The position numbers were made by a program, and so were the translations under genes. DNA of 64,000 nt, taken from positions 248,001 to 312,000 of the forward strand of contig CAXXLB010000002.1 of the NCBI GenBank assembly GCA_963664675.2. Reading direction: 5' to 3'. Positions 25,842 to 35,358 of this stretch are shown piece after piece. Positions within the stretch are counted from its first letter, which is position 1. Each line of letters opens with the position of its first letter. The notes under the pieces were generated by a model that was not told the origin of the DNA, did not search any database, and saw only the letters and a program-made list of their open reading frames with translations. This DNA is from JASGMR01 sp963664675 (GTDB lineage Bacteria > Thermotogota > Thermotogae > Petrotogales > Kosmotogaceae).

Positions 25842-27326
25842 ATGAATGATTTTATTTTAGCGATTGACCAGGGAAGTACTGGGACTAAGGTTTTGTGTGT
25901 TGATAAAAATGGGAAAATAATAGAGTCCACTTATCAAAAAATAAAATCTTATTACCCAAAAGAAGGGTGGGTCGAACATGACGCAGAAGACATCTGGGAT
26001 TCTGTTGAAACATGTTTGAGAAATTTATCCAAAAAAATCGATTTTTCAAAAATAGCTGCGTTGGGTATAACTAATCAAAGAGAAAGTACTTTGCTATGGA
26101 ACAGGAAAACCGGAGAATCCATTGGTCCGGTTGTCAGCTGGCAGTGTCACAGATCGGAAGACATCTGTTCAGAATGGAAAAGAGCGGGTTTGGAATCGGT
26201 GGTAAGAGAAAAAACGGGTCTGAACATCGATGGATATTATTCCGCTTCAAAAATAAAATGGCTGCTTAACAGATTTCCTGATACGAAAGAATTAATTTAC
26301 AAAGATGAACTGTGTTTTGGAAATATAAATACATGGATAATATGGAAACTGACATCGAAAAAGGAATTCAAAACGGATTACTCGAATGCCGCGCGAACTC
26401 TTTTGTTTAATATAAAGGATTTGAAGTGGGACGGGTATCTGGGAAAACTTTTCGATATTCCTTTGGAAATATTTCCGGAACCTGTCGAATGTGATGGTTA
26501 TTTTGGTGAAGCGGTGTATCCAGAAGAAGTCTTTAAGAAAAAAATCCCAATACTGGCTTCGTTGGGGGATCAACAGTCTTCACTTTTTGGCCAGAATTGT
26601 TTTGATAATAAAACGGTTAAGTGTTCATTTGGTACTTGTTTGAATCTGGGCTTTTTCACCGGAGGCGAGATTCAGTTCGATTTGAAGGGTATTATTCCGA
26701 CCATAGCCTGGAGTTATAAAGGGAAAATCAATTATGCTGTAGAAGGAGGTGTATATGTAGCCGGGTCTATGTTCGACTGGCTTATGGAAAAATTAAATTT
26801 ATCCGACAATATCGGTGAACTCACCGAATTTGCAAAAGAAGTGAAAATAGAAAATTTGTACCTGGTTCCGGCCTTTGTCGGGCTGGCAGCACCTTATTGG
26901 GATCCGAAAGCACGTGCGCTTCTGATAGGGCTTACATTTAATCACGATAAAAGACATATTGTAAGAGCGGCCTTTGAATCAATAGCTTTTCAGACCAACG
27001 ATGTTCTTGAAGAAGAGAAGAGAATGATAAATTCTGATCTGGTTATCAGGGTTGACGGTGGTATGACAAAAAATGATTTTTTGATGCAGATTTTATCGGA
27101 TTATACGAATTGTAAGATTGAAAGACCTGTAAACCAGGAATGTACTTCTCTGGGAGTTGCTTATCTGGCGGGTTTGTCTCATGGCCTTTGGAAAGATTTA
27201 AATGAAATAAAGAAACTCTGGGTGGTAGATAAAACTTTTTACCCAAAACTCAATAAAGAAGCGAGAATCAAAACAATAAACAAATGGAAAAAGGCGGTAT
27301 TGAAATCTTTAAGCTGGATTGAATAA
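25842..27326 (+). CDS. FGGY-family kinase, glycerol kinase-like
   Basis: A 494-aa kinase closely following glycerol kinase. It begins FILAIDQGSTGTKVLC and has NQRES (the GlpK Arg-Glu glycerol contact), DGYYSASKIKWLL, GDQQSSLFGQ (Asp-Gln contact) and VDGGMTKNDFLMQ. Differences from GlpK include FGTCLNLGFF where GlpK has YGTGCFML, and QCHRSEDIC for QCRRT. The second FGGY kinase and the ABC importer in the same operon imply a substrate other than plain glycerol, or a polyol released by the pathway. It should be called glycerol kinase only with caution. Confidence 0.8.
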   Translation: MNDFILAIDQGSTGTKVLCVDKNGKIIESTYQKIKSYYPKEGWVEHDAEDIWDSVETCLRNLSKKIDFSKIAALGITNQRESTLLWNRKTGESIGPVVSWQCHRSEDICSEWKRAGLESVVREKTGLNIDGYYSASKIKWLLNRFPDTKELIYKDELCFGNINTWIIWKLTSKKEFKTDYSNAARTLLFNIKDLKWDGYLGKLFDIPLEIFPEPVECDGYFGEAVYPEEVFKKKIPILASLGDQQSSLFGQNCFDNKTVKCSFGTCLNLGFFTGGEIQFDLKGIIPTIAWSYKGKINYAVEGGVYVAGSMFDWLMEKLNLSDNIGELTEFAKEVKIENLYLVPAFVGLAAPYWDPKARALLIGLTFNHDKRHIVRAAFESIAFQTNDVLEEEKRMINSDLVIRVDGGMTKNDFLMQILSDYTNCKIERPVNQECTSLGVAYLAGLSHGLWKDLNEIKKLWVVDKTFYPKLNKEARIKTINKWKKAVLKSLSWIE

Positions 27327-27342
27327 AAAGTGGGGTTTTTAA

Positions 27343-28863
27343 ATGAATAAAAATGTTATCTTATCTTTAAAAGGTATAAATAAGATATTTAGTTCTGTTC
27401 AGGCCTTGAATGATATAAATTTAGATATTTTAAGTGGAGAAACTCATTCGCTGGTTGGTGCGAATGGTGCTGGAAAATCCACTCTTATTAAAATTCTTGC
27501 AAGGGTATATAAAGAGAGTTCAGGAGAAATATTTTTAAACGGTAACAACATAAATCAAGTTACTTCTGAGTATATCAGAAATTATGGTATAGATTTCATA
27601 TTTCAGGAACTGGAATTGATTGAGAATTTTTCGGTGGCCCAAAACATATTACTCGGAATAGAACCGACAAAAAATGGATTTATTAATTGGAATAATATGG
27701 AAAAACAGGCTCAAAAATATCTTGATATGCTTATTCCCGGCTTTATTAAAGCCAGAGAAAAAGTGAGGAATCTCACTATAGCTCAGAAACAACTGGTCTG
27801 TATAGCGAGGGCACTGTATAGAAATCCAAGAGTACTGGTTTTGGATGAACCGACATCAAGGTTGAGTAAAACAGAAACAGAGGCGTTATTCGAAGTGATA
27901 AACAAATTGAAAAGAGAACAGAATATCACGGTCATTTTCGTTTCTCACAGAATGGAAGAAATATTTGAAATTTCCGATCGAATTACTATTTTAAAGGATG
28001 GGAAAAAAGTGGGAACCTTTGAAAAAAGCGATATCACACATGATCAAGTTGTAGAACACATGGTTGGTAAAGATATATTTTATAATAAAGAAGAAATAGA
28101 TTTTTCAACTGTAAAGTCCGATTCAACACCTTTACTTGAAATAAATAATCTTGATATTGACAATATGTACGGTCCGGTTTCTTTTAAAGTATTCCCCGGC
28201 GAAATATTCGGGATAACGGGTGCGGTTGGTAGTAAAAAAACCGAAATCATCGAGACTATCTTTGGCCTGAGAAAAAAAGACGGTGGAAAAATTATAATAA
28301 ATGGAAAAGATGTTAAAAGTATTAATCCCAGAAAAGCCATATCTATGAATATTTCATTGGTTCCCGAAGACAGAAGGAATTCAGGGATTATATATGATTT
28401 TTCTGTGAAAAATAATTCGACTTTATCTTATTTAAAAAATTACACAAAATTACGCTTGTTTTTAGATTTTAATAAAGAGAAGAAAGATTCCATGAAGATG
28501 ATAGACCGTTTATCAATTAAAACTACTTCTGAAAAAAAATTGTTGAGATATTTGAGTGGAGGTAATCAGCAAAAAGTTGTTATTGCAAAATGGTTGCTTG
28601 GGAAAGCGAAGATATATTTTTTTGATGAACCTACTATTGGAATAGATGTGAAGGGAAAGGAAGAAATATATAAAATAATAAGAGAACTGTCCAGAGAAGG
28701 AAATGCTGTTGTGGTTGCTTCCAGTGATATAGATGAAATTCTTCCGCTTGTTCACAGAACTATAGTCTTATTCAAGGGAAAACAGATGAAGGAGTTTTCA
28801 ACGAATGATGTTGATAAAAAAACTTTACTTTATTTAACAATGGGGGGAAACAATAATGAATAA
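27343..28863 (+). CDS. Sugar ABC transporter ATP-binding protein, RbsA/LsrA type
   Basis: A 506-aa protein with two fused ATPase domains, as in ribose, xylose and autoinducer-2 importers. The first has a full Walker A (GANGAGKST) and Walker B (VLVLDEPTS) but a degenerate signature (LTIAQKQLVCIARAL). The second has a degenerate P-loop (GAVGSKKTEII) and a good LSGGNQQKVVIAKWL signature. This asymmetry is normal for the RbsA class. It powers the two permeases that follow; its end overlaps the first of them. Confidence 0.93.
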   Translation: MNKNVILSLKGINKIFSSVQALNDINLDILSGETHSLVGANGAGKSTLIKILARVYKESSGEIFLNGNNINQVTSEYIRNYGIDFIFQELELIENFSVAQNILLGIEPTKNGFINWNNMEKQAQKYLDMLIPGFIKAREKVRNLTIAQKQLVCIARALYRNPRVLVLDEPTSRLSKTETEALFEVINKLKREQNITVIFVSHRMEEIFEISDRITILKDGKKVGTFEKSDITHDQVVEHMVGKDIFYNKEEIDFSTVKSDSTPLLEINNLDIDNMYGPVSFKVFPGEIFGITGAVGSKKTEIIETIFGLRKKDGGKIIINGKDVKSINPRKAISMNISLVPEDRRNSGIIYDFSVKNNSTLSYLKNYTKLRLFLDFNKEKKDSMKMIDRLSIKTTSEKKLLRYLSGGNQQKVVIAKWLLGKAKIYFFDEPTIGIDVKGKEEIYKIIRELSREGNAVVVASSDIDEILPLVHRTIVLFKGKQMKEFSTNDVDKKTLLYLTMGGNNNE

Positions 28864-29812
28864 ACAATTTTCAAAATTTTTGGATAAATTTGGAACTATT
28901 TTTTCCTTTGCCGTTGTATGGATAATTTTCTGCATTTTATCTCCCCATTTTCGTACCGGTAATAATTTTGTGAATATATTAATTCAAATTTCTCCTCTGC
29001 TGGTGTCGGCACTGGGAATGACATTTGTGAATATGGCAGGTGAAAGTGATTTATCTATCGGGGGAACATTCGGATTATGTACAACTCTGTTCTGTCTTTT
29101 ACTGCAAAAAAATATAAATCCTTTTTTGAGTGTACTTATAACTATAGCTGCTTCACTTGTAATAGGTCTGCTCAATGGGTACCTTATAGCGTATAGAAAA
29201 ATGTCATCGTTCATTGTGACGGTCGGGACCATGTTTATTGCTATGGGTATTGAAAGAACGTTGAATGGTGGATTCAGTATATGGATAAGAAATAACGATG
29301 TTCTGGAATTTTCCGGGGGAAGCACACTGGGAATACCGAATCTCATTATAGTTTCTGTTGTATTTTTCATCTCCGTATATTTTGTATTGCATCAGACGAA
29401 GTATGGGTCACACATTCAGTCTGTGGGAGAGAATTTGGAAACGGCAAATCTTGCCGGAATAGCGGTTAAAAAATTGAAATTCGGAACATTTTTAATCGCC
29501 AGTTCATTTTATGCGGTAGGAGGGATATTGTACGCTCTCAGAGGATCAGGTGCAATATGTTACGCAGGTCAAAAGGTTCTTCTGCCGGTTATGGCGATAA
29601 CATTTATTGGTAAAACTTTCCTGGGGTATAAAAGACCTAATGTGATTGGGATATATATCGGAACTTTAATTTTGGGAGCAATAAGCAATGCTTTTACTCT
29701 TATTGGAATAGAATTTTATTTTACACCGATTGCTCAGGGAATAGTGCTCGCTTTAGCAGCCGCGGTATCTTCCGCTAACAAAGACTACATTCTCCAGGAA
29801 AAACTAGATTAG
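28856..29812 (+). CDS. Sugar ABC transporter permease 1 (RbsC/LsrC type)
   Basis: A 318-aa inner-membrane permease with about eight to ten helices. The family blocks GMTFVNMAGESDLSIGGTFGL and GNGYLIAYRKMSSFIVTVGTMFI-type (here LLNGYLIAYRKMSSFIVTVG) are present, as is the cytosolic coupling region SVGENLETANLAGIAVKKLK. It overlaps the ATPase gene by 8 bases. A heterodimer with the next permease is likely, as in LsrCD. Confidence 0.92.
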   Translation: MNKQFSKFLDKFGTIFSFAVVWIIFCILSPHFRTGNNFVNILIQISPLLVSALGMTFVNMAGESDLSIGGTFGLCTTLFCLLLQKNINPFLSVLITIAASLVIGLLNGYLIAYRKMSSFIVTVGTMFIAMGIERTLNGGFSIWIRNNDVLEFSGGSTLGIPNLIIVSVVFFISVYFVLHQTKYGSHIQSVGENLETANLAGIAVKKLKFGTFLIASSFYAVGGILYALRGSGAICYAGQKVLLPVMAITFIGKTFLGYKRPNVIGIYIGTLILGAISNAFTLIGIEFYFTPIAQGIVLALAAAVSSANKDYILQEKLD

Positions 29813-29827
29813 GTGAAGGAGCAAATT

Positions 29828-30805
29828 ATGTCTGAAAATATACTTAAAAACGAAAAGAATCGTTTTAACAACTTTTTATCAATAATGATCAGAAGATATT
29901 TGATATTTATAATATTTATCGCGATGGTGGTCGTATTCAGTGTGATTAACCCTATATTTTTATCTCCGAGAAATTTCAAGATGATACTAACCCAGGCGAG
30001 CTTTCTTGGGATAGTATCCTTCGGTATGACCATAGTTATGATAACCGGTGGTGTAGATCTTTCCGTAGGAGCTGTGGCAGGACTGGCGACTATTTTTGGT
30101 GTGGATTTAATGCTGTATTCTGGTTTTAGCGGTTTGGAAGGAATATTATTTGGAATCTTTTGCGGTGCATTTATAGGTGCTATAAGTGGATTGTTTGTTG
30201 GAAGGTTGGGCGTAGCACCATTTGTGGCAACATTGAGTACTATGTTCATTGCTCAGGGATTACAGTATGCTGTGAATGGCGGAGAAAGTATGGGCTATGG
30301 TTTCCCGAGTTCATATTTATTTATAGGTTCAGGTGAATTGTTGAATATTCCTTTTCCGATAATTATTTTTGTTGTGATATTCTTAGTATTTCTGGTGTTA
30401 ACTGAATTTACAAAATGGGGAAGATATATACGTGCTGTTGGTTTAAATCAATTCACTTCAAAGCTTTCCGGATTGAGAATAAGAGCTTTGACTTTCTCAA
30501 CGTATGTTATAGCAGGAGGTCTTGCTGCCGTTTCAGGATTGATGCTCGGCGCAAGCCAATCTTACATTCAACCGAATCTTGGTGACAGTTTTTTATTAGA
30601 TGCTTTAGTTGTGACATTATTGGGAAAAGCTACATTTGGAGGAAAACCCTCTATATTGGGAACCGCCTTTGGGGTAATATTCATAAAGACATTTGAGACA
30701 GGTATGTCAATGCTGGGAACCCCCATCATGATGATGAATATTTTAAAAGGGTTCCTGCTCTTGGGTGTTCTTCTGTTGGGCTCTTTTCAGAGAAAGATGG
30801 ATTGA
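29828..30805 (+). CDS. Sugar ABC transporter permease 2 (RbsC/LsrD type)
   Basis: A permease of about 325 aa, related to the preceding one. Key blocks are GMTIVMITGGVDLSVGAVAGLA, GRLGVAPFVATLSTMFIAQGL and the coupling region AVGLNQFTSKLSGLRIR. ATG 29828 is chosen because AAGGAG lies 7 bases upstream; GTG 29813 is in frame but lacks a site. Two unequal permeases in one Rbs-type operon are less common than a homodimer and recall LsrC/LsrD. Confidence 0.92.
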   Translation: MSENILKNEKNRFNNFLSIMIRRYLIFIIFIAMVVVFSVINPIFLSPRNFKMILTQASFLGIVSFGMTIVMITGGVDLSVGAVAGLATIFGVDLMLYSGFSGLEGILFGIFCGAFIGAISGLFVGRLGVAPFVATLSTMFIAQGLQYAVNGGESMGYGFPSSYLFIGSGELLNIPFPIIIFVVIFLVFLVLTEFTKWGRYIRAVGLNQFTSKLSGLRIRALTFSTYVIAGGLAAVSGLMLGASQSYIQPNLGDSFLLDALVVTLLGKATFGGKPSILGTAFGVIFIKTFETGMSMLGTPIMMMNILKGFLLLGVLLLGSFQRKMD

Positions 30806-30807
30806 TT

Positions 30808-32358
30808 ATGAGTTGTAAAGATTACATAATCAATATCGATTGTGGATCCAGCAGTTTCAGGAGTATTGTTTTCGATGTAAAAACGGGTAAAAAAGTTAAC
30901 GTCTCTCAGGAACAATGGTATAGAGAATCCGGAGAAAAGCAGTATTTCGACACGGAGAAGAATTGGAAATTGATATGTAAATGTATAAGAAACTCCATAA
31001 GAAATATAGATAAAAACCGAATAATCGGAATAACCGCAACGAGTTTCAGACATGGATTCGTATGCATAGACAAGCAGGGAGAAGTTATTTTTGCGTGTAC
31101 CAATACGAGTAAAAGTTCCGAAGAAGAGATCAGATTTCTTAACGAAAGTGGGTTATCAGAAAAAATTTATAAAATTGGAGGAGATTGGCCGAGTGTACAT
31201 GCGCTACCCGTTTTGTTGTGGCTCAAAAAAGAGAAATCGGAGATATATGAAAATATATGGAAAATATTGATGATTTCGGACTGGATTATTTTCAAATTAT
31301 CCGGAAAGACTTTTACAGAGCCGGCCAATGCTTCAAGTACTCTGTTGTTCAATGTGAAAAACAGGAATTGGTCAGAAGAAATAATCGAAGAGGTGGGTTT
31401 AAATCGCGACATTCTTCCGGAATGTGTAGATGGCGGAACGGTGATCGGTAATGTTACCCCTGAGGTTTCCGGTTATACAGATTTAAATAAAAGTACCCCT
31501 GTTTTAGTGGGATTGGCCGATACACAAGCGGGATTAATAGGTATCGGAGCGATTGAAGATGGAAAATCATCTATTATTGCCGGAACTTTCTGGTTGTGCA
31601 ATCAGCTTAGAAATGAGCATTTAATAGATAAAATGGAAAAGATAAGAACTCAAAATCATTGTTTGAAAGATATTTGGATGTACGAAACATGTATCTTTTT
31701 GCCTGGCGCTTCAGTAAGATGGTTTAAAGATTCGTTCTGCAAGATCGAGAATTTTTTGGAAAAAGAATTCGGTTACAACGCCTATGATTTATTAAATATG
31801 AAGGCGAAACAGGTACCGGTTGGATCTAATGGAATTCAAGTAACCTTTTCAGACGTAACGAACGTTAAAAATTGGAAACACGCTTCGCCATCTTTTTTGA
31901 ACTGGGATGTTTTAGCTTCGGAAAATTCAGGTCCGGAAGTATTCTACAGGGCGATTTTAGAAAATATAGCTTATGTATCCTACGGAGATTTTTTAAATAT
32001 AAATGATGTCTGTGGGAATAAATCGGAAAGGGTTTATTTTTCGGGAGGTGGTTCTTACAGTATTTTATGGGCGAAAATACTGGCGGATGTACTGAATACT
32101 GAAATAGTGCTGATGACAGAAAATGAATGTACTTCACTTGGAGCTTTTATAATGTCTTCTTATGGTTTACAGGTATACAAAAATATAGAAGATGCCGTGG
32201 CAGACTATACTTCGGAAAGGATGATAATAAAACCTAACAGAGAGAACAATCTGATTTATATGGATTTATACAAAAAATGGAGAGAGATATACAAAAATTC
32301 ACTAGAAGCCGCAGATAGGAATCTTACTAAATATATGTGGAAAGCTGCAGGAATTTAA
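30808..32358 (+). CDS. FGGY-family kinase resembling autoinducer-2 kinase LsrK
   Basis: A 516-aa kinase. Several long blocks follow LsrK rather than xylulokinase: YFDTEKNWKLICKCIRNSI, WPSVHALPVLLWLKKEK, ILMISDWIIFKLSGK, SIIAGTFWLCNQL, VRWFKDSFC and the C-terminal DLYKKWREIY with the last residues KYMWKAAGI (LsrK ends SLWKAPGL). LsrK phosphorylates the open form of AI-2 after import. No LsrG or LsrF gene is in the operon, so the substrate may be a related short keto-sugar or polyol. The start ATG 30808 overlaps the region just after the permease stop. Confidence 0.8.
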   Translation: MSCKDYIINIDCGSSSFRSIVFDVKTGKKVNVSQEQWYRESGEKQYFDTEKNWKLICKCIRNSIRNIDKNRIIGITATSFRHGFVCIDKQGEVIFACTNTSKSSEEEIRFLNESGLSEKIYKIGGDWPSVHALPVLLWLKKEKSEIYENIWKILMISDWIIFKLSGKTFTEPANASSTLLFNVKNRNWSEEIIEEVGLNRDILPECVDGGTVIGNVTPEVSGYTDLNKSTPVLVGLADTQAGLIGIGAIEDGKSSIIAGTFWLCNQLRNEHLIDKMEKIRTQNHCLKDIWMYETCIFLPGASVRWFKDSFCKIENFLEKEFGYNAYDLLNMKAKQVPVGSNGIQVTFSDVTNVKNWKHASPSFLNWDVLASENSGPEVFYRAILENIAYVSYGDFLNINDVCGNKSERVYFSGGGSYSILWAKILADVLNTEIVLMTENECTSLGAFIMSSYGLQVYKNIEDAVADYTSERMIIKPNRENNLIYMDLYKKWREIYKNSLEAADRNLTKYMWKAAGI

Positions 32359-32382
32359 ATTCTTTAAAAGGAGAGGTTCATT

Positions 32383-32790
32383 TTGGAAAAAATCACCATT
32401 GGAAAATTACCAATTTATCGTGCTGCACCGCCTAATGTAAGAGACAATCTTATAGTTATCGATAAGGAAATAGGTGCAAAAAATCTTTCGGTTGGAATAG
32501 GTATTTACTCTAAAGGGCAAACATCCGAGTTTCATGTTCATTCCGAAGAAGAAGAAGTAATGATTTATACCAAGGGAAAGGGAATCATGAAGACAATTGA
32601 TGGAAAGGAGGTTGAGTTAAAAGAAGGGGATGTTACATATGTACCAGCTGGGGAGAAACACCAACTCATAAATACGGGCGATGAGGATTTCGTGTTTCTA
32701 TTTATTTACACACCAGCTGGCCCTGAAAAGAATATCAGGAAATGGAACATTGTCGAAGATGGAAATTATTCTATCAAAGAATTGTTTTAA
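32383..32790 (+). CDS. Cupin-fold protein
   Basis: A 135-aa single-domain cupin. Motif 1 is visible as EFHVHSEEEEVMIYTKGKG and motif 2 as GDVTYVPAGEKHQLINTGDE, giving the usual His/Glu/His metal set. Small cupins in sugar operons often act as isomerases, epimerases or sensors; which one applies is not visible. TTG start after AGGAGAGG, 24 bases behind the kinase. Confidence 0.82.
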   Translation: MEKITIGKLPIYRAAPPNVRDNLIVIDKEIGAKNLSVGIGIYSKGQTSEFHVHSEEEEVMIYTKGKGIMKTIDGKEVELKEGDVTYVPAGEKHQLINTGDEDFVFLFIYTPAGPEKNIRKWNIVEDGNYSIKELF

Positions 32791-32814
32791 AAATGTTAAA
32801 AAGGGGGCAAAATC

Positions 32815-33774
32815 ATGAAAAAAAATTTAATGTTAATTAGTTTGTTACTTTTGTTCGTTTCAACATTTATGTTTGGAGAATTCGTAATAGGGGTTGCGAG
32901 CCAACATTTGGGAAACGACTGGAACAGGGGAGTTGTAAAAGGAATTAAGGATGAAATGGAAGCGCTGAATTTGGAGTATATTCATACCAATGCCAGAGGA
33001 GATACAAATCAGCAGGTGAATGATGTGGAAAACTTTTTGCTCAGAGGAGTAGATGCGGTTATCATTGCCGGAGGAGAAGGTCCGGCATTTGCGCCTGTAA
33101 TGAAAAAGCTCAATGATGCTGGCATTCCTGTTGTAACAATAGATATCGCTTCTGAGTACGCTTTGACAAATATAACTTCCGATAACTTTAATGCCGGTGA
33201 AAAATTATCACTTTATACCGTTAACAAATTAAGAGCAAGCGGACAGATAGTCGTTTTTGATACACCGGGATGGCAGAGTCTCCTGATAAGAGGAAGAATG
33301 CTTGATGCAGTTTTAGTTGATTATCCAAATGTAGAAGTCGTCGCAAGGTTTGAATGCTCAGTTATTGATTCAGTCAACAACAGTTATCAGCAGATGAAAA
33401 GTTATTTGTTATCGAATCCCAATGTTGGAGCAGTATACTGCACATGGGGATTACCTGCAATAGGCGCTTCAAAAGCCATAAAAGAATTGGGAATGGAGGA
33501 TGAAATATTTGTCGTTTGTGTTGACGCCGACCAGGCAATACTTCAAGAAATGATGTCGGAAAATTCTCCACTCACAGGTGTAATAGGACAGTATCCGGAA
33601 CTGCTGGGAAAATTATCGGTAGATATGTCAAAACTTGCTCTGGAAGGTAAGGGCGATCAGATTCCAGTTGAGGTTTATGCTCCAATTATTTGTATTGAGC
33701 AGACGGATCCCGATGCATGGTTCGCCGGTACCGAAAATAAAACTCCTGGAGATGCCTGGGAAACATTGTACTAA
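32815..33774 (+). CDS. Sugar-binding protein of ABC importer (RbsB/LsrB type)
   Basis: A 319-aa exported binding protein. The signal peptide is about residues 1-21 (KKNLMLISLLLLFVSTFMFG). The mature part has two Rossmann-like lobes of the periplasmic-binding-protein type 1 family: FVIGVASQHLGNDWNRGVVKGI, LLRGVDAVIIAGG and GAVYCTWGLPAIGASKAIKELG with VVCVDAD. No lipobox cysteine is seen, which fits a free periplasmic protein of a diderm. It lies far from the ATPase gene but within the same operon and is followed by a hairpin. Confidence 0.9.
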   Translation: MKKNLMLISLLLLFVSTFMFGEFVIGVASQHLGNDWNRGVVKGIKDEMEALNLEYIHTNARGDTNQQVNDVENFLLRGVDAVIIAGGEGPAFAPVMKKLNDAGIPVVTIDIASEYALTNITSDNFNAGEKLSLYTVNKLRASGQIVVFDTPGWQSLLIRGRMLDAVLVDYPNVEVVARFECSVIDSVNNSYQQMKSYLLSNPNVGAVYCTWGLPAIGASKAIKELGMEDEIFVVCVDADQAILQEMMSENSPLTGVIGQYPELLGKLSVDMSKLALEGKGDQIPVEVYAPIICIEQTDPDAWFAGTENKTPGDAWETLY

Positions 33775-33784
33775 TTTTAATTGG

Positions 33785-33804
33785 TTCCGGAGGTTTCTCC
33801 GGAA
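33785..33804 (+). terminator. Stem-loop after the binding-protein gene (partial terminator or stabiliser)
   Basis: TTCCGGAG and CTCCGGAA form an 8-bp stem with a GTTT loop, 10 bases past the binding-protein stop. The T tract after it is weak. Such hairpins in transport operons usually keep the binding-protein mRNA more abundant than the genes downstream. Confidence 0.6.
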
Positions 33805-33836
33805 TCATCTTTATATAATTTTTAGGAGTATTTTTT

Positions 33837-34565
33837 ATGAATAAGACAGCGATAATAACCGGTGGAGCGGACGGAATAGGGAAAAGTATTTTCGAATTAT
33901 TTTTATCGCAGGATTATAACTCTGTTGTCATAGACAAAGATAGTGAAAGAATTGAAGATTTAAGAAGTAAATACAAAGAAAAAACGTTGTTTTTTAATGC
34001 GGATGTATCAGATTACACGATGATGGAAAGGGTATTTGAAGAGATTTATGACACTTTCAACAACATTTTTGTTTTAGTTAATAATGCCGGGATACATACG
34101 CATGATTTGTTGGAGAACATGTCTGAAGAGAAGTGGAAAAATACTATAAACATTAATTTAAACAGTGTATTTAATTGTAGTAAATTTGCGGTCAGATACA
34201 TGAAAAGAGAAAAGTGTGGAAGAATAATAAATATTTCTTCGATGTCGGCGGAGAGAGGATCGTACAAACACACACATTATTGTGCATCTAAGGCCGGCAT
34301 TGTAGGCTTTACAAGGGCTTTAGCGAAAGAAGTGGGAGTTTATAATATAACTGTTAATTCAGTTTGCCCGGGAATAGTTGTAACCAAAATGCAGACTGAT
34401 AATTTGTTTTATGAAAAGAAAGATCAATGGATGAAAGAAATGACGATAAAAAGATTTGGAAAACCATCTGATATAGCTAACGCAGTTTATTTCCTATCAT
34501 CCGAAGATGCAGGGTGGATTACCGGACAATCACTACATGTAAATGGTGGAATAGTAATGCATTAA
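33837..34565 (+). CDS. Short-chain dehydrogenase/reductase
   Basis: A 242-aa classical SDR. It has the TGGADGIGKS cofactor loop, D59-like acidic turn (NADVSDY), NNAG motif (VLVNNAGIHT), catalytic Ser in NISSMSAERG and Tyr/Lys in HYCASKAG. The C-terminal GKPSDIANAVYFLSSEDAGWITGQSLHVNGG is canonical. It is probably an NAD(P)-dependent sugar or polyol dehydrogenase in the pathway. Ribosome site AGGAG lies before ATG. Confidence 0.92.
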   Translation: MNKTAIITGGADGIGKSIFELFLSQDYNSVVIDKDSERIEDLRSKYKEKTLFFNADVSDYTMMERVFEEIYDTFNNIFVLVNNAGIHTHDLLENMSEEKWKNTININLNSVFNCSKFAVRYMKREKCGRIINISSMSAERGSYKHTHYCASKAGIVGFTRALAKEVGVYNITVNSVCPGIVVTKMQTDNLFYEKKDQWMKEMTIKRFGKPSDIANAVYFLSSEDAGWITGQSLHVNGGIVMH

Positions 34566-34579
34566 TGAAAGGAGAAAAT

Positions 34580-35230
34580 ATGGATAAAAGAGAATTAGCA
34601 AAGTATATTGATTCATCATTGTTAAATGTCGATTCGACCTATGATGATCTGGTTAAGATTTGTGAACTGGCAAAAAAATATGAATTTGCAACGGTGGCTA
34701 TAGCGAATTCATGGATTCCTTACGCGAAAAAACTACTTGAGGGCAGTCCTGTCGGAATTGATTCTCCGGTTGGTTTTCCAAATGGATATTCAACCACAGA
34801 AGCCAAAAAATATGAAATTATTGACATTCTGGAAAAGGGAGCCACGGAAGTGGATGTGGTTATGAATATCACGTGGCTGAAGAGCAGAATGTATAATAAG
34901 ATCGAAAACGAACTGGAAATACTGAGAAACGCATGTAAAAAAAATGTATTCAAAGTGATAATAGAAGCTTATTATTTAACAGATGAAGAAAAAGCTATTG
35001 CAGCCGAACTGGTAGTAAAAGCGAAGGCAGATTTTGTAAAAACATCGACTGGATTTGCTCAGGGCGGAGCGACCGTAGAAGATGTAAAGCTTCTTTACGA
35101 TAAAGTTGGCAGTAAAATAAAGGTGAAAGCTTCCGGAGGAATAAAAACCTATGATGAAGCAATGAAATTCATAGAAATCGGAGCATCCAGATTGGGAGCG
35201 AGTAACGCACATCTATTAATGGAAGATTGA
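34580..35230 (+). CDS. DeoC-like class I aldolase, divergent
   Basis: A 216-aa aldolase of the deoxyribose-phosphate aldolase family. The Schiff-base lysine is K154 in DFVKTSTGF, with acidic D92 (EVDVVMN) and the second lysine in KVKASGGIKT. Positions normally conserved in DeoC are changed: the N-terminal DHTLLKP motif reads DSSLLNV, and the CVNP motif reads AIANSW. The substrate is therefore probably not 2-deoxyribose 5-phosphate but the phosphorylated product of one of the operon's kinases. Start ATG 34580 behind AAAGGAG; last gene of the operon. Confidence 0.85.
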   Translation: MDKRELAKYIDSSLLNVDSTYDDLVKICELAKKYEFATVAIANSWIPYAKKLLEGSPVGIDSPVGFPNGYSTTEAKKYEIIDILEKGATEVDVVMNITWLKSRMYNKIENELEILRNACKKNVFKVIIEAYYLTDEEKAIAAELVVKAKADFVKTSTGFAQGGATVEDVKLLYDKVGSKIKVKASGGIKTYDEAMKFIEIGASRLGASNAHLLMED

Positions 35231-35358
35231 AGTAAAAGCGTGAAAAAACACCGATGTTTCTTTATTAAACTCAAAAATATTGAAATGCATTGTGCTATGT
35301 GAGATAAATGTTTGGAAAATATTGTTTTGACCGGAAGAAACTCAATTCTATGAAGAAT

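Noticed and set aside
30808..32358. Calling the operon a true autoinducer-2 (lsr) system
   Set aside because: The kinase is LsrK-like, but lsrF, lsrG and lsrR are missing and the aldolase and regulator are of other families.
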